Below the pieces are notes generated by a model. It was not told where the DNA came from. It searched no databases and worked only from the letters and a program-made list of their open reading frames with translations. Shown here in pieces: positions 50,763 to 62,100 of a DNA stretch of 64,000 nucleotides. The first letter of the stretch is position 1. Each line of letters opens with the position of its first letter. The DNA is from Laetiporus sulphureus 93-53 (taxonomy: Eukaryota; Basidiomycota; Agaricomycetes; Polyporales; Laetiporaceae), in contig NW_024468539.1 in NCBI RefSeq assembly GCF_001632365.1, forward strand, positions 62,001 to 126,000, in the 5' to 3' direction. The position numbers and the translations under genes are program-made.

Positions 50763-51770
50763 CTACCTTGCGTCCGCGCTACCTCCGCGTAACATTTCTA
50801 CAAGCGTCTCCTCGATCGGCTTGAGCTTCCTCCCCAACACGTTTTGCAGCAGCGGATCCACAATCTCTAGCTCACCTCGGCGGACGCTGATGAATGTTGA
50901 TACCCACTGCCGCAGGTACTTCTCCTCTCCCATCCGCCCATCTTTGCCGATGTTGCGCTTTAAGTACCGTTCCTCGTCTACGATGCACAGCTTGATCTCG
51001 CGATGCAGAATCGCCGAAATGCGCTGCGCGAGCTCGTGCAGGGTCATGACGCGTGAGCCGCTGAGCAACAACGTCTCGCCGACATAGCCGTCCTAAGTGA
51101 TTCGAAGTGATTGAGCGTTGATCACATTTGACGTCAAGATGCAGACTTACAGAAACCATAATTTTCGCAGTTCCCTCGCCAAGATCCTCCCTACTCACCC
51201 ATGCAATCCCACCATCTCCGTGCGGAATCAGCACCTCGTCACTGCCATCGTTTGGATCGAAGAACCCGAAATATAGCGGGTAGCTCTCGCTATAAATCCC
51301 CTCTCGCAGAATCGTATAGGTGAGCCCGCTCTCCTTCAAGTACTTCTCGGACGCTAAATGATCTTGCATGACGGCGGCGACGCTGTCGCTCGCGAACATG
51401 AGCGATGTGTAGTAGACATGCTTGATACCGCATCGTTTCGCAGCATCGATCGCATTGACATGGTAGGGGATCCGGCCGGATATGTTTGGATACGAGATGA
51501 TGAGAACTTTGTCTCCGCCACGGAAGGCTTCGTCGAGCGTAGACGGATCGCCGTAGTCACCGTGCCTAATCTCCACGCCAGAGCTGACGATTTGCGAAGA
51601 TGCGCCGTTGGGATTGTGCAGCGATACGATGATGTCCGTGGCTTTTCGCGAAGATGATCAGCTAAATGACAGTGTGATCAACGGCAAGACATACCAGGAA
51701 CTAGTCGAAGCAGGTACTTCAAGACTTGGGAGCCTAGTCCACCTGTAGCTCCAGTTATAATGTACTTCAT
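50763..51770 (-). CDS. NmrA-like NAD(P)-binding oxidoreductase
   Basis: Cytosolic Rossmann-fold protein of the NmrA/atypical SDR family (quinone-oxidoreductase-2-like). Three exons: 51770-51695, 51641-51151, 51092-50763; introns are GTATGT...AAAAG (53 bp) and GTAAGT...CTTAG (58 bp), and the phases add up to 298 residues, normal for the family. The dinucleotide-binding motif GATGGLG is at residues 7-13 right after the first beta strand (MKYIIT). The middle part (YPNISG, AIDAAKRCGIKHVYYTS, SGLTYTILREG) follows the family pattern, and the C-terminal part forms the substrate lobe. The start is the only ATG giving the complete nucleotide motif. No classical YxxxK pair, as usual in NmrA-like proteins; the substrate cannot be read from sequence. 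It lies 1.0 kb downstream of a terpene synthase on the same strand, so a tailoring role is possible but unproven. Confidence 0.88.
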
Positions 51771-52797
51771 GGTATCCCAAACTGACCAGGAAAGGGCGAT
51801 CGAGTATAAGCGAGGCGGTGCGACTACGTGCGACGTTTTTTGTAGTCCTAAGAACGACTCACTGACGTCAGCACCGAGACTGATTACTAAGCGGCGACTT
51901 ACCAGTTGTTCGTTGTGGTGCTTGTTGTTCGTCAAAAGATGACGAGTGTGCCTTCAGAGCACATCGGCATCCAGATCAACCCTTGACAGCGGGCTTGGCC
52001 TGACGCATCACGCACTTCATGGAAAAAGGTAATTCACATCTATATATCCGCATACAGCTATGCTGCTCATGCAGAGCATGGAAGGTCTAGCGTACAGTCT
52101 GAACGCTGAAAATACCGAAGTTGACAGTCCGACTTCCCTACCATTCAGCTGAACACCTGCACATGAAGTTTCACCTCGTGATAGTGAGTCCAAATCGACG
52201 GCCTATCCAATGTATAGAGAGCCGCCTTCGCCGAAGGAAGGCAATCTCATCGTAGTGTCGCTGTGAAGAACAGAACATTGCCGCACCGCTTTGTTCCGCC
52301 TCGGTGCTGCTGCTCTAGATTTCGTCCTTACTCAATCGCAGTGATGTGCAGATAACAAGCAGGCCACACAGTCAAAACAACACGTCAAGTAACAGACTTG
52401 GAGCGCCACAGAAGCAAGCCGCGTCCAAAATATTTTAGTAAACGGCGAGCTCACCATTGCTCGTTGCAAAAGGACTGCTGAAGAAGCACGTGCCTATTAC
52501 CAGCCGCGTTCGTCTCTCCAATTTATACGCTAGCACTAGTTCGCGTGTACATAGCTGACCTACGACAAAACCGCCATTCGAAGTCCATAAAGGCACCGCA
52601 GAGTCAGCGTAGCAAGCAGTCGGTATGAAATCCGATGTATATCAGTGGAGACCAGTAATGTGTTTTCAGGAGCAGCATAGAAAGGCCGTAGCATATATTC
52701 CTATGAACGCAGTATGGGCACTAGACAATATGTGAGCACATAAGCATGCTTTATGACCATAAGGTCATGCTGACCGGCGCCACTTATAACGCAACGT
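51771..52797. other. Intergenic region between oxidoreductase and terpene synthase
   Basis: About 1 kb of host-like sequence. It contains the upstream region of the oxidoreductase and the 3' region of the terpene synthase. No ORF, repeat or clear promoter element is supported. Confidence 0.6.
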
Positions 52798-54056
52798 CTA
52801 TAGAGGGTTGACAACTGGCAGAAGATGTACTCGCAGGCTCTTCCTGACCTGTGGAGCATTCTTGCCAAAGTACCTCTCCGTCACGAAGCTCCACTCCGCG
52901 TTGGCAATCATCCAGTCTTCAAGACCTCGCACAAAGGTTTCAACTTGTGCATCGACCACTCTTCCCCAAGATGGCAGCGCTGCTTTGCATGCGAGAAAGC
53001 GTTCAACGGTCTCGTTGCACATCGCGGCAGCGTGGTCCACGGCGGCTTGCTGGCCTATGCCGAAGGCGTGTGCGATGACGGCTACTAGATTGTGCGGCTA
53101 GAGATACAGCACTATACTCAGTAGGGCAAGCCGCGAAAAGCGATGTGACTCACGTCTCCTCTCGATCGTTCGCGGCTATAGGAAAAAATGTCCTATGTGG
53201 TAAGCATGGTCAGAACATGTCGAAAAATACACCATGAGCATGCGTGGCGCAGCTTCCTTCGCCGGACGCAAGGTGCATCCAATCGCGGAGCTAGGGGGAG
53301 AAGTTTGAATAGACAGCGAGACTCACGTTACCCCAGCTGACGCTATCGTTCGCGGCATCCATCAGGTCCTGAACGACCAAATTCTCATAGACCTCGTCGG
53401 GAAGGTCTATATATGTGGCGTACTCGATGAGTACAAACCCAGCTTTGCATCCACTCGTATCTCGGCGCAAAGAAATGTATGCATCGAGCTCCGAAACATG
53501 CTTTGACGCACGATCGGCGGCCTGCTGCGTGATCGCCTTGAAATACAGGTCCATAGAGGAGATGAAGCGCTCTTTACAGCGAGGGCCAATATTCTTCAAC
53601 ATCCTCTTCCACCACCTTGTGAAAAGAAGTGATCAATGCTGAGCGTTCGCAGCTTGACCATGAAGGAGATACACACGACTTGGTAATCCGTGCTGCGACA
53701 GTGTTCGAATAGAAAATCTCTGGGTAACGCAGTGTATTCATAACAACCGCTTCCAGGGTCTCCGTTTGCGTGGTGTTGAATTCGTCGCTCCAATCGTCAA
53801 GGCAGAATAGAAAGCTCGTAAAATCCATGCAGACTCTGAGTTTCTCGGGGCCCGATTCAACGTAGGACATTCCGCACAAGAGACCGGCTTTCAGGCCCAG
53901 GAATCTTGATCGTTGCTTCTCTGTGAAGTTTGTGGACGCGAGGATAAAGGTGTCTGAGGCGGCAGATAGAAAACGTGTATAAGGGTTCATACGGATGGGG
54001 AAAGGAATCGCATCCATGATGTCAGGGAGCCTAATGATCTTTGTGCAGTAGGACAT
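52798..54056 (-). CDS. Sesquiterpene synthase (class I terpene cyclase)
   Basis: Cyclises farnesyl diphosphate to a sesquiterpene in a Mg-dependent reaction. Four exons: 54056-53677, 53615-53327, 53192-53154 (a 39-nt microexon) and 53097-52798; introns 61, 134 and 56 bp, all GT...AG. Phases close to give 335 residues, the usual basidiomycete size. The aspartate-rich motif DDWSDE is at residues 87-92. The NSE motif NDIFSYSRE is at 223-231, with its Asn at the end of exon 2 and the rest in the microexon, followed by RSRGDPHN. The C-terminal RY pair (WSFVTERYFG) is at 311-312. All catalytic elements are intact. Start chosen at MSYCTKIIRLPD, matching the family N-terminus. The product cannot be predicted from sequence alone. 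Confidence 0.95.
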
Positions 54057-54152
54057 GGCAAATGTCACCGATGAACGTGAGGATCCAAAAGATGGTCGAC
54101 GATAAGGGAACAGAAGGTGACCAAAAACCATCAGCATTTATACGGCTTATAC

Positions 54153-54443
54153 TTATAATGCCAAGGCTACCGATTCCTCAACGGTGAGTTCTTGGGCACG
54201 AGCTAGCGTCCGCAACGTCGTAGATTCGCTTAACAGCATTTCAGCGCCACGGAACGCCTTCTTTTTTCCAGCAAGAAAGTCGTCAGAGACATCAAAAGGG
54301 TGATGGAGAATATAAATGGAAATCGGCACGTCTTTAGAGACATTGAGCACCCGCACAATGCGCACCATTTTTGCGATGCTCGCTTCCCGTGCGGAATGAT
54401 CGGACTCGGCTCCGATAATGAAGGGCATCTTACGGAACCGCAC
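54153..54443 (-). CDS. Unidentified terminal exon upstream of the terpene synthase
   Basis: A 96-codon open stretch ending at TAA/TAG-type stop 54153, preceded by a good acceptor (AACCCACAG), so it looks like the last exon of a gene whose 5' part is not recognisable further right. Reading: PFIIGAESDHSAREASIAKM..., VLNVSKDVPISIYILHHPFD, and a helical tail ELTVEESVALAL. It sits only 97 bp from the terpene synthase ATG, on the same strand. No family recognised; it may be a truncated gene, with the terpene synthase promoter squeezed into or overlapping it. Confidence 0.35.
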   Translation of the reverse strand: MRFRKMPFIIGAESDHSAREASIAKMVRIVRVLNVSKDVPISIYILHHPFDVSDDFLAGKKKAFRGAEMLLSESTTLRTLARAQELTVEESVALAL

Positions 54444-54449
54444 CTGTGG

Positions 54450-55291
54450 GTTAACAGCACGCTCTGTGTGCAGACAATGCGTGTTGGGCTGCTGCGTTAT
54501 GCATGGGCAACGGATTGCTCGAGCAACTGGAATTCATGTCGCAGTTGTGTCACAGAGATGCGTCCCTGGAAGCATCATGACAGCCACACTTCTACCTGAC
54601 AAAAGTAACAGGCGCATCAATATCGTCGGAAAGCTGATGAGGCAGCCGCGACGTATTCTATCATTGTTAAGCACCACATACGTCACAAACATTACGCACA
54701 CGCACAGTCTTTTGAGATCAACTTTGAATAGTTGTGTCACGAGGCATGCCCTCGAACGCTTGAGCTCAAGCGATTAGAAGCCCCGAAGAATGAACCGGCG
54801 GGGATATCGCTTCCAAACAGTTTACACGTTTCCCTATTCATCCCTCTAAGCAAGGTTTAGCCACGCAACATTATAGTCATACACGCCACCTACGTCAGAG
54901 GTTCGACTAGTAACGAAGGTATGCCATCCTCTCGATGACGGAAGTACAGACAGCTCACAGTCGCCATGCTTGGGCATATACTTTGGCACATGTGGATGAT
55001 TCTGGGGATCATTCCCGCACGCGAACATCTCAGTGCAAACTACAAGTGACAGGACAATTGCTTGGCAGTCTCAGTACTTTCCACGCTTGTGGTTGGCCCG
55101 TACGTTTTTCGTTGTTGTTTACATTCGATTGGTGGGGCACTGCGTTTGCCGGCAAGAAACTGGCGCTGCTAGCTAATTGTTGCACTTACGAAGCACATAG
55201 AAGCCATGATATGACCTATGGAAACAGCACAGGGTTGGAGAAATGTCAGTCTCTCGTCACTGTAGAGGTTGAGGCCAAACGAGTAGAACAC
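54450..55291. other. No intact gene; intron-like fragments
   Basis: A minus-strand open stretch 55028-54846 (VPKYMPKHGDCELS...) follows an acceptor-like CACTTGTAG, but no start or family could be assigned. The plus-strand frame 54935-55408 overlaps the terpene synthase pseudogene on the other strand and is not believed. Confidence 0.4.
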
Positions 55292-55530
55292 TTACACTCG
55301 AGCGATAAACGACAGCAATTGTACTTGCAAGCTGTTTTTGACCTGCGATACATCCTTCCCAAGTATGTTTCGGACATGGAACGCCATAAGATGTTGCTGA
55401 TTGTCTGATGCACCTCAAAATTCGCGGTATCGAGCAAGAACGCGTCCGCGTCGGTGAATGCGAATTGGGTGTAAGGATTAAGATGGATCACAAAGGGAGT
55501 ATATTTCACGACGGCAAGAGTTTGGATTGT
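55292..55530 (-). pseudogene. Sesquiterpene synthase pseudogene with internal deletion
   Basis: The reading starts with the family N-terminus (VIHLNPYTQFAFTDADAFLL, matching IRMNPYTRFLSAASDTFIL of the intact enzyme) and, after about 25 codons, passes straight into the family C-terminus (SETYLG, then after a one-base frame shift KDVSQVKNSLQVQLL, matching TERYFGKNAPQVRKSLRVHLL), ending at TAA 55292-55294. Everything between, including the DDxxD and NSE metal sites, is missing. It is therefore a second, dead copy arranged in tandem with the intact gene 1.2 kb away. Confidence 0.8.
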
Positions 55531-58500
55531 CTTCTCGTTGCTGTGGGACAGTTTGATTGCTGATTGAGGCGGAAAATCAAGCCGGGCCAGTGAAGAGGCG
55601 AGGTTTTAATGAGGAAAGTCCTAATCATGAGATAAGCCAATATTTATGTTTATATACGTGCATCGTCATAACTTGTGAAACTTGAGTAACGCAGCTGACA
55701 GCCTTCGACGATGTGGCCTTGTTATCCGTCCATCAGAATACCACCATCAAATGAGAAAGGAAGCTGGGTTAGCTGAAGGGCAGTAGGCAGCACAGTTGAT
55801 ATGCACAATTACCTTAGCCTGCGATTGACTTTGTCATTTTAAATTCGCAGAAGCATCCTTCGTGCAGTTACGAAGCCTATCTTAAGACGATTTAGCCCCA
55901 ATGAACGACACGATCAATTCAGGATAGCATCATTCCGAGTCTCTGATAAAATGCAAACGGACGACAGTCTAGCAGTGTCGAGCGTCGGATCATAGAAATA
56001 TAACGTAGGATCCGTGAGAAATATGGCGCCGAACGTCAATCGTGCGCTATTATATATATGGATAGCATATATATATTCCGCTATGTCATCAGTTTAGATC
56101 GTGCCCTTACAAACGGAGAAGTGCTGGCTTGCCTGTAATAAGACATCCTCCATTTTCGGGATGACATCGGCGTCCTTTGCGCGACCCAAACGCGTGCAAA
56201 AGAATGAGCCAAAGGAAGCATGCGAGAATTCTCAGCAAAACATGCAGAGCACTTGATCAAAAGACACCGGCAATCGCATCCCGACCACTCATTCCGTCTT
56301 ATGATGCCAGTCGTGCAAGGAGGATGCCCTAGTGTTATGCATGTCCAGCTTATTGATCTCCATCAGCACGATGGAGCCTGTTCAATCGGCAGGGCAAATT
56401 CTGCATCTAGCCAAGTCGCAAGGACTTGGATTGCTCATGCACCTTACCGTTGCATACGCTTGGAAGGTCGTCGCACGGCTCCATTCCAGCCCGAAGACAG
56501 CCAGAGCCCAGAACTACCTGCGACTATCAGCCTGAAGGGAATATACATGCCGTAAGCCGACGACCTATTACTCACTGGAGAAGTTCTCACGCGCATGTCC
56601 GCCATACGTGTCAGGCTTGCGGGATCATGAGTAAGAGATTTTGAGGCGTTCCTGCGACATAATCCGAAACTTCCGGCATTCTAGAGGTGAGGCAGCACTT
56701 TCGTTTCTAGACTCAAGGACTGTCCTCTTAAATCAGAAAAACATTCCTTGAGTGTCATCGCCCTGTTTCGTTGTAGCGTCGTACCGCTCGCGGCGGTCAG
56801 ATCTCCCAGGATTGGGGTGAGCCACTGCGATTGATAGCCATCGAGTGATTCTCAGTCGATGCGAGCGTATGGAATTGATATAAGGCAGGTGTAAGTAGAC
56901 TGCTCGCGAGTCGTCGACGACAGCCAGAAGGTTCAACATTCATTCATGGAGAAAGCATCGCCGAGTGGAGAGGTCACACAATCACAAAAGGCACGTGCAT
57001 GTGACAGGTCGCGGCTTCCGTAATCTTTCTTTCGCAGACTTGCCGTGCTACTACACCAACTCGTAAAGCTGCTTCATTGGAAGCATCTTATCCTTAGACC
57101 GCGTACTGTTCTCAATCTCTGTTTCTCATATGCTATCTTCTGCACGATGGCCGACGAAGTAGACTGCTCTTCAATCTGTCTCGCTATGCTCATCAGGGAT
57201 GTTTTGTCTTCATACGCATGCGACGAGCTATGATCTTCTTCTACTCACCTCACCCTTGCGATGTTGCTCTTGAGTTCGTATAACACACAGAAATTGCCGC
57301 TTATCACTACACTTTCACTCGAGACTTCCTCAGTGTCCGAACGCCTCTGCAGGAGCATCGAGCACACTGGACACGATGAGCTGGCGGCTTGAATGGCTAG
57401 GGAGAATCACGTCGATTGATCGTGACCACGGATTGTCCGGATGCTTCATCCATCTTCGCTAAAGCTTTCGAGACCGTCCACCAATTCTTTTGCAAACGTC
57501 CTATGCGGCGGCTGCCAGAAGATATTCAGAAGGCCTTCCATGATAATTTTGCCTTCATAAGTGGCTTCCAGTCGCATTCCGATGAGTAGTCGTACAAAGG
57601 ACTAAGAGTCTTAAGCCTGTCAGGTTCCGTCTCATACCTGCACTCTCAGCTGTTCGACCTCAACTCCCATGTGATTATTTACTTCTCAACGTTGTGCTTT
57701 GTACTCTCACGAATACCTTCTGTTTAAGTCCTCATCATTGGTAGCTATGCTGCATCAACACCCACCCGTGAAGGCCTCAATATCGTTCTATTTTGGATGG
57801 TCAATTTCCCTTTGTAAGTAAATGTTCCGCCGTCTTGCCTCGATTAGACAGTTACGCCATCTTCCTGCCAAGCAACCGGTCATCGTTCCCATCCATCCGG
57901 CATTATCTGCCACTCATCAATGTAGAAGGTGATCTCGCTGCGCAAACATTCGTGCGTGAGATGTATGATTTACGTGCGTAATGTGCTGCCATGTTGCTAT
58001 CAGAGCCCATGTACTGACTTGACAACCGGAAGCCTGGCTCGACCATCGAATTCAATCAATATTTGCGTGAGACGTAGGTATTTCTCTTTGCTACCTCGTC
58101 GGTGGTACCGCACTTGCGTCATCACCGTATGGCTGTGATATGTGTACCGGCGTTTTTTACTTGGTATGTGCGCCATATATGCGCATTATAGGATAATCAC
58201 GTCACGTCTTGATCTCCTCCGACATCGTTCCCGGGCATTTTCTCAGATACGGGCTATCGGCGCCGAGAGCGACGTATGGAATGTCGTCCGCTACGAGTTT
58301 GAGCGTCTGCTTGTTCGGTACGCTTTCTCGTCCGGCGTTCGCGTCTTTTTACCAGGCTCGCGTGGTCGACATCGTCTTTGATGACTCGAGCAAGTCGACC
58401 ACCGGGAGCTGCTCACTGCGTCGCCATGGCGCCTTTACCCCTCAATGAGGATGAAGAAGTGATGTGCAAGTTCAAGCGCCCAGTCTTCGGCCTGTATGGG

Positions 58501-59194
58501 ACAGTCATGGGAGACAAAGGGCGAGATCGCGTTCGACTTCTGGATCGACAGTAGCCGGCGTACGGCATTGATGAGCAGTGCGATCAGCCAGGTTCAGACT
58601 GCGCAATGTGCTGCACGAGGACCGCGTCTCAAAACATGGAACGACTTGTTTGGATCAGTCTATACGCATGCTCAGCCGATGATACATCCATATGAAGAGC
58701 CTAAACGCATCCTTAAAACACGGAACAGCATGCCGCATCATCGATCCGCCAGAGCTGTTCAAGCGCTCACGAGATGATTTGTCCAACATCATGCACGGTG
58801 ACACATGCGACTGACGACGATGAGAGGTATATTCGTCCAAGACCATCTAAGGCTACGGGTACATAACATTATGCGGCTATATTATGCGCTACGATATACC
58901 GATATAACGTTATGCATTACGAGCCGGTATGCATTATGAGGGGTATGCGATACAATGAGAGCGTCCGTGGACCGTGCCCGTGCCCGCATTCATGGTCCGT
59001 CCAGGACGCACTCCCGCATGACATGACAAGAGAGAGAGAGGTATGAAAAAGCTGTGGGAGCTATGGAATACAATGCGAATGCGATGCGATGCGATGATTA
59101 ATGTCTGTCTGTCTGGCGATGAGATGGAGACGGAAGATGCGAGATCAGAGAATGTGGACGGGGCGGTCATGCAAGTCATGACGAGAATACGTGG
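55531..59194. other. 3.6 kb without a convincing gene
   Basis: Host-like base composition, but no reading frame with a domain, consistent intron signals or family match. Open stretches at 56220-56555, 57437-57588, 57793-57981 and 58142-58448 (plus) look like fragments of decayed coding sequence. A small AT palindrome is at 56047-56076. Repetitive words (GCGATGCGATGCGAT at 59080-59095, TCTGTCTGTCTG at 59104-59115, GAGAGAGAGAG at 59030-59040) lie at the 3' end of the next gene. Confidence 0.5.
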
Positions 59195-62100
59195 TCAGCG
59201 GTTCGGCGCGCTGTTGTGCATTTTGGGCTGCACCGTCTGCTTGGCGAGCTCTTGCTGGTGGTGCCATACTAGCTCTGCCCAGAGTGGATTGGGCGGGATG
59301 CGTCCCACAAGGGCTCGTAGCACCTCCAGCCTGTGCATGCAAAAAATGTACTTAGCTTGGGCGAGTCCAATTAGTTAGAGGGAACGTACCATCTCGCCTT
59401 GTCCTCATCCGTATCAGCAAAGAATACGATGACCTGATCGTGAGTAAACAACAGGCGGAAGGATCGCTGCGCGCCATAGGGCCCATCAAACTCGTCGAGG
59501 TGCCGACTATGCGAGCTTGACCCAGACGAAGGGCTCTTCATCGACGAACGAATGTCCTCATCGTCCTCAACTGCAGTCAGCTTTCTCAAGTCGATAACCG
59601 ATGTTATTTTCTTCGTGACGTCATTATGGGCTACGAGCTTGGACCCGGTCAGCCTGAAGTGGCGTCGCCGCCAAGACTACTTACGCGTCAGTCTACTCCC
59701 CCAAAGGTTATATGGAGCATCATTCACTCACATTGCAATCGCCACCATACTGTGTCAGCGTACCCTCGAAATAGGTCACCTTATGCCACGCAGTATGCCT
59801 CAAGCCACGGTGGCACTCCTCCAGGCTTTGCGGCAGCTGCTCCGCCGCGACGCCCGGCAGCGGAGGCAACCTGAAGATCTGCAGCATGATCTCACCGACC
59901 TGCATCGTCTTTGTTGTCGTCTTGCTCTCCGCGCGCTGCCCGATAAGCGGATAGCTCGTCTCGAGCAGCTTCGTGTCGCACCGCGCTGCAATGTCCCGAA
60001 ATGACACGAACGCGCGCGCAAATGTCCCGTCCCCTTTCAGGTACCGCGCCAGGTTCTCTACCATCCGCGGCTCGGAGGACGCGGGCACGGGCGCGGGAGT
60101 CGCGGCGGGCGGTGGCATGATCGCTCGACTGTTCTTTTTGGGCCCGGACTGCCAGAAGAAGGGGCGTTTGCCGCCCTTGGAAGCGGGAGGAGGTGCCTGT
60201 CGGGTGACGGGTTGCGTAGGAGGGGGTGGTGGTGGGTCATTCGCTTTGAACTGCATTATGATGTGTGGATCGCGGCGGACTTTAATCGTCAGCGTGAACT
60301 CGAGCTTGCTATGTTCAATGCTAGAAATAATGCCCATAAATGATCAGCCTCTGTCCTACAACGAATAATAGTATAGAAGCCATACAGCTCGAACTCCTGC
60401 TCGATCCGGCACTCTCGCTCGAGCCGACATTCAGGCGTGGTGACATAGTGTATGCCATTGTTCAACGTGCAGTTGATGACAGTCGGGTGGTCAGGTATAG
60501 GAGGGACGATGCTCTTGATCCCAAGCACTGGAGGATACCGTCAATCAAATCCAACCACCGATCGGTATGATCCACACATACCTTTAACGAACACCTTCCC
60601 GTACATCTTGCCCGACTTGTCTTGCGCATGCAGCTCTCTGATCTGGTCCGCATACTCGTTCTAAAAGACGAAATGAGTTCCGTCAATGTCAGCAGTGAAC
60701 ACGCTCCGCACCATATCCGACGGCTGCCTGACCGTCTTCCACGCCCGATCAGGTTCGACTTCTACCGCAATATCAGCAGAAGATGCATGCCCCACATCCG
60801 AGGTTGCATAAATCATTTCTTTGTGCTCTCGAACGCGATATTTCTGTCGTGGAACATAAGTATCACCGACGGCACCTGTAACAAAGCGATGATAGTCATC
60901 CTCGACCCCACTTACGCTCTTGGCCGCAACTTCCAGCCGCTTCAACTCACGATTGATGCTGTACTCCAACGGGTCCTCCTTCTCGATCGGCAGCATGTCC
61001 AACAACCCACCGCTGCGCACTTCCACTGCGCTCGCACTCTTCGTCCTCCGCTTTCCCGGCCGTCCTTCTGTCTCCTGAGTCTCCTTCACCACGTCTCGCC
61101 CTCTATCATCACGATCCTTCGTAGGCGGCATCGGCACTGGTGCAGGCGCAGGCGCAGGGCGCTCCTCGTCCTCGTCGGGAGGAGATATGCGGAACTCCAG
61201 CGGAGCAGGCTCGCTTCGCGACCGCGCATGACCAGGGCGGCGGGCATCCACCGTCTCAATCTCGTATGCCGCCTCGTCCGAGGGCGTCGGGATGTTATCA
61301 AACTGGAGCGCCTTGATGCCCTCCGCGACAGCGTCCACCTGTGCCTGCGCATGCTCCACAGCGGACGGGGCGTTCGTACTAGTTTGTGCAACATCCTTGA
61401 TCAGCTGATCCAGCGCGCTCACGTCCTCCAGGCGCTGTGCAGGCGGACGACTCTCGTCTAAACCCTCACCAAGCGCGGGTTCCTGCAATGGAGTAACTGT
61501 GTCCGTGTGCGCGCGCGTGTGGATTGTCGGGCGCGGCGGGTCGATTGGCTGTGGCTCGGGGTCAAGAGCGAGCACGCCGTCGTGTGTTAGGTTCATCGCG
61601 CGGTTCATGCGTGGCCGCACGAGGCTCTCCGTGCCAATCTTCGCATCCTGCTCATCGTCCGCCTCATGCTCCATGTCGTCAGGTTCGGTATCCTTGGCAC
61701 TCGGGTCCGAGATGATTGATGTATCGTTATCCAACCTCGTTTCCACCGCACGCCTGAGCGGCGACCCGAGCCCCCGCCGCCCCGTCTGTGACGCGATGAA
61801 CGGCCAAACCGGAGGTGGCAACCCACTCGCAAGGGACAACGGGCTCGGTGGAACGCCATCCTTGGGCGGGACGGGCGGAGTGAGGGTGAGTCCGCGTGGG
61901 AGCGAAATGGGTGACGGCTCGATCCGGTCCAGGAGCGGAGAGGCGCGCGCTTGGCTGTCGCTGAAACGACTCTTGTCTGGTGCAAGGACGGGGGGCATGG
62001 AGGATGGAGGAGACGAGAGTGCTGCGCGGGATATTGGGGGTGTCTCATCCGTTGTTAGAGGTTCCGAGCGCGCGAGGCCGTGCAGCGAGACTTCGGAGTG

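Noticed and set aside
54935..55408. 157-codon plus-strand ORF
   Set aside because: Overlaps the minus-strand terpene synthase pseudogene and has no recognisable content.
57240..58900. A gene in the 3.6 kb gap
   Set aside because: Some fragments look coding, but no start, consistent introns or family match could be put together.
60873..60915. Extra 43-bp intron in Bud4 exon 2 (GTAAGT...TTACAG)
   Set aside because: Removing it would shift the frame and break the reading that continues to the anillin-homology region; also very short.
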